From positions 282,972 through 346,971 of the forward strand of contig NZ_JAGJRS010000034.1 of assembly GCF_017837635.1 (NCBI RefSeq): a DNA stretch of 64,000 bases, given 5' to 3'. Shown in pieces: positions 52,258 to 63,091 of this stretch. The notes under the pieces are model-generated. The model was not told the DNA's origin. It made no database searches and was given only the letters and a program-made list of their open reading frames with translations. Origin of the DNA: Frateuria flava. Its GTDB lineage: Bacteria > Pseudomonadota > Gammaproteobacteria > Xanthomonadales > Rhodanobacteraceae. A program made the position numbers and the translations under genes. The first letter of the stretch is position 1. The number at the start of each line of letters is the position of its first letter.

Positions 52258-53483
52258 GGCTCCGCCTGCGCCGTCTCGCTTTGGCCTGTCTGGTGGCGTC
52301 GCCGCTGGCCGGCCACGCCCAGGACGTCAGCCTGCACGGCTATGTGGATGGCCGCCTGGTCGCCGCGCCGGGCGAGCGTGGCTGGGTCGAGGGCGGGCTC
52401 GGCAAGACGCGTTACGGCGGCGGCAAGGTCGAGGCGCGTTTTGGCGGAGCCGCACTGGTCGGCACCGCGCAGCTCACGCCCTCGCTGCTCGCCTTCGCGG
52501 GCGTGCAACTGCAGGACGGCGACCGCACCGGCGTCGACGTGCTGGAGGCCTACCTGCGCTGGCGGCCGGTTTCGACGACGCGCTGGCGCGGGTCGGTGCA
52601 GGCAGGCGCATTCTTTCCGCCGGTCTCGCTGGAGAACGACGCGGTCGGCTGGACCAGCCCCTGGACCATCACGCCCTCGGCGCTCAACAGCTGGGTCGGC
52701 GAGGAATTGCGCGCGATAGGCGCCGAGGCACGCATCGAACGGCGCGGCGAGAACGCCACCTGGGAACTGCGTGGCGCGCTGTTCCAGCGCAACGATCCGG
52801 CGGGCAACCTGCTGGCGGTGCGCGGCTGGTCGCTCAGCGACCTGACCTACGGCATCGGCAGCCGCCTGCGCGAACCGGACGCCTACGTGCGCGATGACGG
52901 CGAGCAGCCGCCGATGCGCTACGACCCGTTCCGTCGCATCGGCCACCAGTGGGGCAACTACGCCCAGCTCACCTGGCGTGCGCGCGGCCGGGGCCGGCTC
53001 AGCCTGATGCACTACGACAACCACGCCGATCCGCAGGCCTGGCAACCCAATGAAGGCGGCGAGCGCCTGTACGCCTGGCGCACCCGCTTCTGGAGCCTGG
53101 GCGCCAGCACCGACACCGGCTCGATCACCTGGCTGGCGCAGGCGATGGACGGCGATACGGTGATCGAGCCGGTCCCCAATCGGGTGTTCACCACCCGCTA
53201 CCGCGCCGCCTACCTGCTGGCCGGATGGAACCGCGGCGCATGGCGGCCGGCGCTGCGGCTGGATCACTTCAGCACGCGCGAACTGCCCGGCACGCCGGGC
53301 CTGCACGCGGGCGAGCACGGCAACGCCATTACCGCCGCGCTCAACTGGCGTCCGCACGACTGGCTGCGGCTGACCTTCGAGGTGCTGCAGATCGACAGCA
53401 CGCGCACTGCCCGCGCCGACTACGGCCTGCGGCCGCACACCCGCGCTACCCAGGCGCAACTGAGCGCGCGCCTCTTCTACTGA
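52254..53483 (+). CDS. Porin-like outer-membrane beta-barrel protein
   Basis: A 409-residue protein with a signal peptide ending AGHAQD. Alternating strands ending in …LSARLFY with a terminal aromatic residue mark an outer-membrane barrel. The start SLHGYVDGRLVAAPGERGW resembles phosphate-selective or alginate-type porins, but no family is certain. Translationally coupled to the EAL gene. Confidence 0.78.
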   Translation: MRLRLRRLALACLVASPLAGHAQDVSLHGYVDGRLVAAPGERGWVEGGLGKTRYGGGKVEARFGGAALVGTAQLTPSLLAFAGVQLQDGDRTGVDVLEAYLRWRPVSTTRWRGSVQAGAFFPPVSLENDAVGWTSPWTITPSALNSWVGEELRAIGAEARIERRGENATWELRGALFQRNDPAGNLLAVRGWSLSDLTYGIGSRLREPDAYVRDDGEQPPMRYDPFRRIGHQWGNYAQLTWRARGRGRLSLMHYDNHADPQAWQPNEGGERLYAWRTRFWSLGASTDTGSITWLAQAMDGDTVIEPVPNRVFTTRYRAAYLLAGWNRGAWRPALRLDHFSTRELPGTPGLHAGEHGNAITAALNWRPHDWLRLTFEVLQIDSTRTARADYGLRPHTRATQAQLSARLFY

Positions 53484-53599
53484 CGAGGTTTCCGAAGCAC
53501 GCGGCGCCGGCTGCGTATCCGGCTGCCGCGGTGCTTTGCTATCCTTCGCCGTTCTCGCCAGCGCCCGCGCGGGCGCCACAACCACGGCCATACGTTTTC

Positions 53600-54725
53600 A
53601 TGATCGAGACCAATCCGATCCATGCGCAGATCGCGGACCTGACGGGCCGCGTCGAGTCGCTTAGGGGGTATCTTTGACTACGCCACCAAGCGTGAGCGTC
53701 TCGAAGAAGTAAGCCGCGAGCTGGAAAGTCCCACGGTCTGGGACGATCCGCCGCGTGCGCAGGAGCTGGGCCGCGAACGCGCCCGCCTGGACACCGTCGT
53801 CACCGGCATCGACGAGCTCACCGCGGGTCTTTCGGACGCGAAGGAGCTGCTCGACATGGCCGCGGCCGACGGCGACGAGGACACCGTCCGCTCGGTCGCC
53901 GATGACGTCGAAAAACTCGAGGCCCGCGTGGGCAAGCTCGAGTTCCAGCGCATGTTCTCCGGCAAGATGGACGCGAACAACGCCTTCGTGGACATCCAGG
54001 CCGGCGCCGGCGGCACCGAGGCGCAGGACTGGGCCGAAATGTTGCTGCGCATGTACCTGCGCTGGGCCGAATCGCGCGGCTGGAAGGTCGAGCTGATGGA
54101 AGTCTCAGGCGGCGAAGTGGCGGGCATCAAGTCCGCCACCTTCCGCGTCGAGGGCGACTACGCCTACGGCTGGCTGAAGACCGAAATCGGCGTGCACCGC
54201 CTGGTGCGCAAGAGCCCGTTCGACTCGGACAACCGCCGCCATACCAGCTTCACCTCGGTGTTCGTCTCGCCCGAGGTCGACGACGACATCGACATCGAGA
54301 TCAACCCGGCGGACCTGAAGACCGACGTCTACCGTTCCTCCGGCGCCGGTGGCCAGCACGTCAACAAGACCGAATCGGCCGTGCGCATTACCCACGTGCC
54401 CAGCGGCGTCGTGGTGGCCTGCCAGACCGAGCGATCCCAGCACGCCAACCGCGACCGCGCCATGAAGATGCTGGCGGCCAAGCTGTACGAACTGGAAGTG
54501 CAGAAGCGCAACGCCGAGAAGGACGCGCTGGAAGCGAGCAAGTCCGACATCGGCTGGGGCAGCCAGATCCGCAACTACGTGCTCGACCAGAGCCGCATCA
54601 AGGACCTGCGCACGGGCGTTGAGCGCTCGGACACGCAGAAAGTGCTCGACGGCGACCTGGACGAGTTCATCGAGGCGAGCCTCAAGTCCGGCCTGGATGC
54701 CGGCGCCAAGCGCATCGACGCCTGA
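53600..54725 (+). CDS. prfB: Peptide chain release factor 2, with programmed +1 frameshift
   Basis: The 25-codon first frame [20 protein letters not shown]…RGYL ends at an in-frame TGA (53675-53677). The main product continues after skipping one base at 53675, giving about 374 residues. Stop-codon recognition motif SPF (RKSPFDSDN) and the GGQ motif ([10 protein letters not shown]) are intact. RF2 itself controls the shift by competing for the TGA. Upstream of lysS, as in many gammaproteobacteria. Confidence 0.97.
53663..53678 (+). promoter_or_regulatory. RF2 programmed frameshift signal
   Basis: AGGGGGTATCTTTGAC holds the internal Shine-Dalgarno AGGGGG, the slippery CTT and the TGA stop followed by C, matching the canonical bacterial arrangement. 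Confidence 0.95.
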
Positions 54726-54749
54726 CCCGATTCCTCAGGAGGTGACTGC

Positions 54750-55061
54750 ATGAACGGCAAGACGATCGGCATGTTCCTGTTTGCCTGCGCTGCACTGGCC
54801 CCGTTCGGCGTGGCCGCGCAGGACAGCGGCGCCGGCCAGTCCATCAAGCAGGACGCGAAGGCTGTCGGTCATGGGGTGGCCGATGGCGCGCGCGACATCG
54901 GCCACGCCACCCGCGATGTCGCCAAAAAGGTCGGTCACGGTGCAAAGGAAGCCGGTCTTGGCATCGGCCACGGCGCAAAGAAAGCCGGCATCGCCGTCGG
55001 CCATGGCGCGCGCGATGGCTGGAACGCAACCAGGCATGCGGTCAAGCAGGTGTTCGACTAA
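54750..55061 (+). CDS. Small secreted protein with 11-residue repeats
   Basis: A 103-residue protein with a signal peptide (TIGMFLFACAALAPFGVAAQ). The mature part has GH dipeptides at residues 40, 51, 62, 73 and 84, then RH at 95: exact 11-residue units such as GHGAKEAGLGI and GHGAKKAGIAV. This gives an amphipathic helix like LEA or apolipoprotein repeats. AGGAGGTGA precedes the ATG. It lies between prfB and lysS. Stress or envelope protection is plausible but unproven. Confidence 0.78.
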   Translation: MNGKTIGMFLFACAALAPFGVAAQDSGAGQSIKQDAKAVGHGVADGARDIGHATRDVAKKVGHGAKEAGLGIGHGAKKAGIAVGHGARDGWNATRHAVKQVFD

Positions 55062-55135
55062 GCCAACACGGTTGATCGAACATCACCATCACGAGACACC
55101 CGCTGCCGGTAGCACCGGCGGCCACGGAACCATCC

Positions 55136-56644
<1,509 letters not shown>

Positions 56645-56673
56645 GGCGGAACGCCCCCATCCGCCTGTCGGCA

Positions 56674-56805
56674 CCTTCCTCCGCGTTCGCGGTGGAAGGC
56701 TCGGCACACACGGTGCCGCAAGACACTTCCTTCCCCGTTCGACCGGGAAGGCTCGGGACACAGCGCGCTGCACGACGCTTCCTTCCCCCGTTCGACGGGG
56801 GAAGG
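56674..56805. repeat. Three tandem hairpins sharing CCTTCC…GTTCG…GGAAGG
   Basis: Hairpins at 56674-56699, 56729-56751 and 56781-56805 have stems CCTTCC/GGAAGG extended inwards, all with a GTTCG-type loop. The third is a perfect 11-bp stem. They fill the 197-base gap between convergent lysS and the YidC-like gene and may act as a bidirectional mRNA end. Confidence 0.72.
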
Positions 56806-56841
56806 TGCCCGAAGGGCGGAAGGGGGCGCCCTTGCGCGGAA

Positions 56842-57486
56842 CTACACCGCGCCCACAAACCGGGACCGCACGCGCCGCCGCAGCATCGCCATCTGCACCA
56901 GGTTCACTGCGCTCGACCCGGCCCAGTACAGCCCCAGTCCGGCCGCCAGGTGCCACACCACCAGCAGCGAAATCACTACCGGCAACCACTGCAGCAAGGT
57001 GCGCGTCTGCTCGGACATCGCCGGGTTGAGCAGCAATGCCGCGAAGCTCAGCAGGCCCACCACCAGCGCCAGCCACATATCCGGCCGCGCCAGCTTGGGT
57101 ATCCACAGGAACGAGCCGGCACCGGCCACGCCCTGGCGGATCGCCGCGTAGATACCCGCACCCAACGGCGCCTGCACCAGCGCTACCAGCAGACCGCTAC
57201 CGAGGCCACCGGTCAGGCCATGCTCTCGATACAGCGCCTGCATCGCCTGGGCCTGCGCGGCCGGATCACCGGCATGGCGTTCCTTCAGTCGTGCCAGCTT
57301 CGGCTTGAGGGCGAGCAGCTGCTGCTGCCGCCACCAGCCCTGTTCGGCGTTCTTCAGCGTCATCGGCAGCATCGCCAGGCGCACCAGCACTGCCAGCGCG
57401 ATCACGGCCGCGCCGTAGCTGCCGTCCAGCCAGGTGGCCAGCTGCACCAGTACCGAAGACAGTCCATCCACGAACGTCGACCACAT
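56842..57486 (-). CDS. Short YidC/Oxa1-type membrane insertase
   Basis: A protein of about 214 residues with five hydrophobic segments. The Oxa1 core is seen in AVLVRLAMLPMTLKNAEQGW (conserved arginine in the groove helix), LALKPKLARLKERHAGDPAA, LYREHGLTGG and YWAGSSAVNLVQMAML. It lacks the large periplasmic domain of canonical gammaproteobacterial YidC, so it is probably a second paralogue. ATG 57486 follows GGGAGCGGGGG; upstream ATGs at 57507 and 57549 are less likely. Next gene upstream is the AI-2E-type permease. Confidence 0.82.
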   Translation of the reverse strand: MWSTFVDGLSSVLVQLATWLDGSYGAAVIALAVLVRLAMLPMTLKNAEQGWWRQQQLLALKPKLARLKERHAGDPAAQAQAMQALYREHGLTGGLGSGLLVALVQAPLGAGIYAAIRQGVAGAGSFLWIPKLARPDMWLALVVGLLSFAALLLNPAMSEQTRTLLQWLPVVISLLVVWHLAAGLGLYWAGSSAVNLVQMAMLRRRVRSRFVGAV

Positions 57487-57589
57487 ACCCCCGCTCCCTG
57501 CTTCCATGGCGTGAGCGCAAGAGGTGTGCACGGTCGTCCGCTGTTTCAAGCGTCCCTGTGCGTGACTGATGGCAGGGCAGGGCTCGGCC

Positions 57590-58696
57590 TTATCCGTCCC
57601 GATGCGGGGGCAGGGGATCGTTCCACGACTTGGCCACCGCCCAGGCCACGCCGGTCAGCGGCACCGCCAGCAGCGTGCCGACGATGCCGCCCAGAATCGT
57701 GCCGGCAGTGAGCGCCAGCAACACCACCAGCGAGTGCAGTTGCAGCGAGCGGCCCAGTACCACGGGCGAGAGCAAGTTGCCCTCCAGCTGGTTGACCACG
57801 ATCACCACGACCGATACCCAGATGGCCGCGCTCAGGCCCACAGTGACCAACGCCACCAGCGCCGCGATAACGCCGGTGGCGGTCGCGCCGACGATCGGCA
57901 CGAACGCGGCCAGGAACACCAGGATCGACAACGGCACCGCCAGCGGCACATCCAGGATCCACACCGCGCCACCGATGAACACGGTGTCGACCAGTGCCAC
58001 CAGCGCGGTCCCACGCAGGTAGCCGCCCAGTACGTCGATCGCGCAATCGCCGGCATGCGCCGCGCGTGCTTGCCACGCTGGCCGCAGTGGCCGGAGCAGG
58101 AAGCGCCAGATGGACGGCCCGTCCTTGAGGAAGAAAAACAGGATGAACAGCACGAGCACCAAGCCGGTTGCCAACTCCATCGTGGTGAACACCCCCGCCA
58201 TGGCATGCTGCCCGAACTCGCTGCTGGTGATGAAGTCGACCACGGCCTGCCGGGTATGCTCGATCTGCTGTTCGCTGATCGACAGCGGCCCGCGGTGCAG
58301 ATAGTGCAGGGCCTGGCCGAAGCCCTCGATGGCCGACGACTGCAGCATCGGCCACTGCGCCGCCACCCGCGCCACGGCCAGCGCGATCACGCCGCCGACA
58401 CCCACGCCACCGAGCAGCAGGGTGAGCAACGCCGCCACCGCATGTGGCATGTGCAGCCGGCGCAGGAAGGCGATCAACGGAAACAGTGCCGCGCTCACGA
58501 TCAGCGCCAGCAACAGGGGGATCACCAGCAGTTTGAGCCGGATGGCCGCCTGCACCACGGCCATCGCCACCAGCAGCACCAGGACCACCTGCGCCGCGCG
58601 GATGGCCAGGCGCCCGAACGGGTCGGTCCATAGCGCGCGCAGCGACGGGCGGCCGGCGGAGCAGGGCGTGGATCGTTCGTTCGGGGTTTCTCCCAT
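57590..58696 (-). CDS. AI-2E family (PerM/TqsA-like) membrane protein
   Basis: A 368-residue protein with about eight helices. The central hydrophilic domain and the ending VVIVVNQLEGNLLSPVVLGR, then LVVLLALTAGTILGGIVGTL are diagnostic of the AI-2E transporter family. Members include TqsA, PerM and Na+/H+ antiporters, so the substrate is open. ATG 58696 follows GGAGAG. Confidence 0.9.
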   Translation of the reverse strand: MGETPNERSTPCSAGRPSLRALWTDPFGRLAIRAAQVVLVLLVAMAVVQAAIRLKLLVIPLLLALIVSAALFPLIAFLRRLHMPHAVAALLTLLLGGVGVGGVIALAVARVAAQWPMLQSSAIEGFGQALHYLHRGPLSISEQQIEHTRQAVVDFITSSEFGQHAMAGVFTTMELATGLVLVLFILFFFLKDGPSIWRFLLRPLRPAWQARAAHAGDCAIDVLGGYLRGTALVALVDTVFIGGAVWILDVPLAVPLSILVFLAAFVPIVGATATGVIAALVALVTVGLSAAIWVSVVVIVVNQLEGNLLSPVVLGRSLQLHSLVVLLALTAGTILGGIVGTLLAVPLTGVAWAVAKSWNDPLPPHRDG

Positions 58697-58893
58697 GCGT
58701 CGCTCTCCTGTCGATGAGTGTCGCGCGGGGCAGTCCGCCGCGATCACCGTCGCGTCGCGCCCGGCAACCGGACAGGCCGACCGTACCGGGGCGGAGCACA
58801 CCGCAACGTGTAGGCCCGCAGCGGGACCGCGCGGCTGTGAGCGGCGTCCGGGTGGGCTAAACTTGTCCGTTTCCCCGGTTGGAGCATCACGCC

Positions 58894-59193
58894 ATGTGGT
58901 TTGCCATCGTCGGCACCGACGTCCCCGAGTCGCTGGACAAGCGCAAGAGCGCGCGGCCGGAGCATCTGGCGCGCCTTGAAAAGCTGCAGGCCGAAGGCCG
59001 CCTGCTGCTGGCCGGCCCGTTCCCGGCGATCGAGTCCGAAGACCCGGGTCCGGCGGGCTTCACCGGCAGCCTGATCATCGCCGAGTTCCCCTCGCAGGCC
59101 GACGCCCAGCGCTGGGCGGATGCCGATCCGTACGTCGCCGCCGGCGTCTACGCGGGCGTCGAGGTCAAGCCGTTCCGCAAGACCCTGCCGTGA
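58894..59193 (+). CDS. YciI-like protein
   Basis: A 99-residue dimeric alpha/beta-barrel fold protein. It starts [13 protein letters not shown], then [20 protein letters not shown] and [20 protein letters not shown], the YciI pattern with the conserved His and Asp. ATG 58894 is preferred over a TTG 15 bases upstream. It overlaps the BolA-type gene by 4 bases. Confidence 0.9.
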   Translation: MWFAIVGTDVPESLDKRKSARPEHLARLEKLQAEGRLLLAGPFPAIESEDPGPAGFTGSLIIAEFPSQADAQRWADADPYVAAGVYAGVEVKPFRKTLP

Positions 59194-59444
59194 GCGCCAT
59201 GGTCGAGCAGATCCGCCAGCGCCTCACCGACGCGCTGGCGCCGGTGGCGCTGGAGGTGCTCGACGAGGGCCACAAGCACGCTGGTCACGCCAACGCCGGC
59301 AAGGGCCATTTCCACGTGCGCATCGTGAGCTCCGCCTTTGCCGGCGTGCTGCCGATCAAGCGGCACCGCATGGTGTACGCCGCGCTGGAAGGACTGATGG
59401 ACCAGGGCATCCACGCGTTGTCGATCGATGCCAAAGCGCCTTGA
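59190..59444 (+). CDS. BolA-family protein
   Basis: An 84-residue stress-linked regulator/iron-sulfur partner of monothiol glutaredoxins. The motif [20 protein letters not shown] then HRMVYAAL is the BolA core. The GTG at 59190 overlaps the YciI stop (GTGA); an ATG at 59199 is an alternative. YciI-BolA pairing is common in this lineage. Confidence 0.9.
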   Translation: MSAMVEQIRQRLTDALAPVALEVLDEGHKHAGHANAGKGHFHVRIVSSAFAGVLPIKRHRMVYAALEGLMDQGIHALSIDAKAP

Positions 59445-59468
59445 TCCTAAAATTCAGTAAGTTATAGA
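59441..59468 (+). promoter_or_regulatory. Candidate promoter for smc
   Basis: TTGATC and TATAGA are separated by 16 bases in an AT-rich island (59441-59490) that stands out from the surrounding GC-rich DNA, about 110 bases ahead of smc. The match to sigma-70 elements is moderate. Confidence 0.4.
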
Positions 59469-59580
59469 TTCTACTTCCAGTTATTTGTCACGCCGGATTC
59501 GCATTGCGACCACGCCCGGCGTTTGGCACAGTGACCTGTCGCCCGAACCATCGCGGGCCTGCACCTACTGTTGAGCCCGC

Positions 59581-62500
59581 ATGCGCCTTACCACGATCAA
59601 ACTCGCCGGCTTCAAGTCCTTCGTCGACCCCACCACGCTGCACCTGCCGACCAACATGACCGGCGTGGTCGGGCCGAACGGCTGCGGCAAGTCCAACATC
59701 ATCGACGCGATCCGCTGGGTGATGGGCGAGAGCGCGGCCAGCCGTCTGCGCGGCGATTCGCTGACCGACGTGATCTTTTCCGGCTCCAACGCGCGCAAGC
59801 CGGTGGGGCAGGCGACCGTCGAGCTGATCTTCGACAATGCCGACGGCACCATCCAGGGCGAGTACGCGCAGTACGCCGAGATCTCGGTCAAGCGCCAGGT
59901 GACCCGCGACGGACAGTCGTCCTACTTCCTCAATGGCGCGCGCTGCCGCCGTCGCGACATCACCGACCTGTTCCTCGGCACCGGCCTGGGCCCGCGCAGC
60001 TACTCGATCATCGAGCAGGGCATGATCAGCCAGATCATCGAGGCGCACCCGGAAGAGCTGCGTACCCACCTGGAAGAGGCGGCCGGCATCTCCAAGTACA
60101 AGGAGCGCCGCAAGGAGACCGAGAGCCGCATCAAGTCCACCCGCGAGAACCTCGACCGCGTCAAGGACGTGCGCGACGAGGTCGACAAGCAGCTGGACCA
60201 CCTGAACCGCCAGGCCCGCGCGGCCGAGCGCTGGAAGGCGCTCAAGGAAGAGCAGACCCGCAAGGAAGCCGAGCTGCGCGCGCTGGAATACCGCGCGCTC
60301 AAGGGCCAGCACGAGGGCGAGGGGCAGGGCCTGTCCGCCGCCGAGATCGAGATCGAAAAGCAGTTGGCGGGCCAGCGCCAGATCGAGGCGCAACTGGAAT
60401 CGGTACGCGAGCGCCACGTCGGCGCCACCGAGCACCTCAACGAAGTGCAGGCCGAGGTGTACAAGGTCGGCGCCGAGATCGCCCGCGTCGAGCAGCAGGT
60501 GCGTTTCAACAAGGAGACCGCCGAGCGCCTGCAGCGCGCCCAGGGCGAAGCCGAGCGCGAGCACGCAGAACTTTCCGCGCACATCGCCAACGACCGTGAG
60601 CAGGTCGAAACGCTGCGCATGGCGCTGGCCGAAGGCGAGCCCAAACTCGAAGCCCTGCAGCAGATGCAGGACGACACGGCCGACGCCGCACGTGCGACCG
60701 AATCGAAGCTCGCCGACTGGCAGCAGCGCTGGGACGCCTACACGCGCACCGCCGGCGAATCAAGCCGTGCCGCCGAGGTCGAACGCACCAAGCTCAACTA
60801 CCTCGACCGCCAGGCGATCGACCTGTCCAAGCGCCGCGAGGCGCTCGAAGCCGAACAGAAGGCCACCGACGTGGCCGCGCTCGACGCCGCTGCCGAACAA
60901 CTGAACGTCGAGCACGACACCCAGCGCGAACGGGTCGAGTCGCTTGGCGGCCTGCTCGACCAGCACAAGCTCACTCACGAAAAGGTGCTCGACGAGGAAC
61001 GCCAGGTGCAGTCCTCGCTGAACGAGGCGCGCCAGCAACTGCAGAGCGCCCGTGGCCGCCTGGCCTCGCTGGAGGCGCTGCAGCACGCCGCGCTGGGCCA
61101 GGAGGAAAGCGCCGCCAGTGGCTGGCTCGCGAGCCTCGGCCTGGACAAGGCGCGCCGCCTCGGCGAAGCCGTGCAGGTCGACGCCGGCTGGGAATCGGCC
61201 GCCGAAACCGTGCTGGCCGGCCTGCTCGACGGCGTGCTGGTCGACAACCCGCTGAACCTCGCCGGCGACTTCGGCACGCTGGGCGAAGCCGACCTCGCGC
61301 TGCTGGCCTCCGCGGAAGGCGGGCAGGGTGCCGAAGGCACGCTTGCCGCCAAGGTGCGCGGTCCCACCGCGGCCATGCAGCTGCTCGCGCAGGTGCGCAC
61401 GGCTGAAACCCTTGATGAGGCGCGCAACCGTGTCGGCTCGCTGGCCCAAGGCGAGTCCATCATCACCCGCAGTGGCGAATGGCTGGCCCCGCAGTGGGCG
61501 CGCATCCGCCGCGCTCAGGGCAACCAGGTCGGCGTGCTGGCACGCGAGCGCGACATCCGCCTGCTGACCGAACAGATCGACACGCTCGAAGCGCAATTGG
61601 AAGAATCCACCGCCCGCCTGGACGAATTGCGCACCGCCAAGTTCGAAGCCGAGCGTGCCCGCGACGACGCCCAGCGCGAGCTCTACAACGCGCACCGTCG
61701 CCAGTCCGAACTGGCCGGCCAGCTGCAGAGCCACCGCGGCAAGGTGGAAACCGCCCGCGCCCGCGCCGAGAAGGTCGCCGGCGAACTGTCGACGCTGATC
61801 GAACAGTTGGACGAATTGCAGGTGCAGACCCGCGAGGCGCGCGCGCGCCTGGACGAATCGGTCAACCACATGGGCGACCTGGAAGACCAGCGCCGCGAGC
61901 TGGAAAACGAGCGCCGTGCGCTGCTCGAAGCGCGCGAGGAAGCCCGCATGAACGCCCGCGAGGCCGCCGACCAGGCGCACGCGCTGGCGCTGTCGATGGA
62001 ATCGAAGCGCTCGTCGCTGGCCTCGCTGGAACAGGCGCTGGCTCGCCTCGACACGCAGTTGCGCCAGGTCGAAGCCCGCCGCAGCGAAGTCGCCGAACAA
62101 CTGGCCGCCGGTTCCGATCCGATCGCGGAGCTGGAAGCCGAGCGCCAGACCTATCTCGACCAGCGCCTGCTGGTGGACAAGCAGCTCGTCGAAGCGCGCC
62201 GTGCGCTGGAAGACTGCGACATCGAATTCCGCAAGCTGGAACAACAGCGCCACCTGGCCGAGCAGACCCTGGCCAGGCTGCGCGAAAGCCTGTCGGAAAA
62301 GCGCCTGGCCGCCCAGGCCCTGCAGATGCGCGCCGATCAGCTCGCCGAAGCCATCGCCGCCTCCGGCCTGGAACTCGAACCGCTGCTCGCCGAACTCCCG
62401 GAGCAGGCCGACGCCAACCAGTGGCGCACCCAGCTCGGCGACTTGGCGCAGAAGATCGTGCGCCTGGAACCGGTCAACCTGGCCGCGATCCAGGAACACG

Positions 62501-63081
62501 CCGAGCAGAGCGAGCGCAAGACCTACCTGGACAACCAGATCGCCGACCTGACCAGTGCCATGGAAACGCTCGAGGGCGCGATCAAGAAGATCGACCGCGA
62601 AACCCGCCAGCGCTTCAAGGAAACCTTCGACAAGGTCAACGCCGGCGTGCAGGAGCTCTTTCCGCGCCTGTTCGGTGGCGGCCACGCCTACCTTGAGCTG
62701 ACCGGCGATGACCTGCTCAACACCGGCGTGTCGATCATGGCGCGACCGCCGGGCAAGCGCCCGTCCAACATCTCGCTGCTGTCCGGCGGCGAGAAGGCGC
62801 TGACCGCGGTGTCGCTGGTGTTCGCCATCTTCAACTTGAACCCGGCCCCGTTCTGCCTGCTCGACGAGGTGGATGCACCGCTGGACGAGGCCAACGTCGG
62901 CCGCTTCTCCAACATGGTCCGCGAGATGAGCGAGAAGGTGCAGTTCATCTTCGTCAGCCACAACAAGGCCACCATGGAAGCCGCCAGCCAACTCTGCGGC
63001 GTGACCATGCGCGAGCCGGGCGTTTCGCGCCTGGTGCAGGTGGACCTGGCCGAAGCGGCTAAACTGGCCGGAGCTGCGTGA
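59581..63081 (+). CDS. smc: Chromosome segregation ATPase SMC
   Basis: A 1166-residue condensin. The N-terminal head has Walker A GPNGCGKSN (from residue 31). Long coiled coils flank a hinge (about residues 510-640, ASGWLASLGLDKARRLGEAV). The C-terminal head has signature LLSGGEKALTAVSLVF and Walker B FCLLDEVDAPLDEAN. The ATG at 59581 starts the typical MRLTTIKLAGFKSF. zipA follows by 10 bases, as in many gammaproteobacteria. Confidence 0.97.
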   Translation: MRLTTIKLAGFKSFVDPTTLHLPTNMTGVVGPNGCGKSNIIDAIRWVMGESAASRLRGDSLTDVIFSGSNARKPVGQATVELIFDNADGTIQGEYAQYAEISVKRQVTRDGQSSYFLNGARCRRRDITDLFLGTGLGPRSYSIIEQGMISQIIEAHPEELRTHLEEAAGISKYKERRKETESRIKSTRENLDRVKDVRDEVDKQLDHLNRQARAAERWKALKEEQTRKEAELRALEYRALKGQHEGEGQGLSAAEIEIEKQLAGQRQIEAQLESVRERHVGATEHLNEVQAEVYKVGAEIARVEQQVRFNKETAERLQRAQGEAEREHAELSAHIANDREQVETLRMALAEGEPKLEALQQMQDDTADAARATESKLADWQQRWDAYTRTAGESSRAAEVERTKLNYLDRQAIDLSKRREALEAEQKATDVAALDAAAEQLNVEHDTQRERVESLGGLLDQHKLTHEKVLDEERQVQSSLNEARQQLQSARGRLASLEALQHAALGQEESAASGWLASLGLDKARRLGEAVQVDAGWESAAETVLAGLLDGVLVDNPLNLAGDFGTLGEADLALLASAEGGQGAEGTLAAKVRGPTAAMQLLAQVRTAETLDEARNRVGSLAQGESIITRSGEWLAPQWARIRRAQGNQVGVLARERDIRLLTEQIDTLEAQLEESTARLDELRTAKFEAERARDDAQRELYNAHRRQSELAGQLQSHRGKVETARARAEKVAGELSTLIEQLDELQVQTREARARLDESVNHMGDLEDQRRELENERRALLEAREEARMNAREAADQAHALALSMESKRSSLASLEQALARLDTQLRQVEARRSEVAEQLAAGSDPIAELEAERQTYLDQRLLVDKQLVEARRALEDCDIEFRKLEQQRHLAEQTLARLRESLSEKRLAAQALQMRADQLAEAIAASGLELEPLLAELPEQADANQWRTQLGDLAQKIVRLEPVNLAAIQEHAEQSERKTYLDNQIADLTSAMETLEGAIKKIDRETRQRFKETFDKVNAGVQELFPRLFGGGHAYLELTGDDLLNTGVSIMARPPGKRPSNISLLSGGEKALTAVSLVFAIFNLNPAPFCLLDEVDAPLDEANVGRFSNMVREMSEKVQFIFVSHNKATMEAASQLCGVTMREPGVSRLVQVDLAEAAKLAGAA

Positions 63082-63091
63082 GGATCCATCG

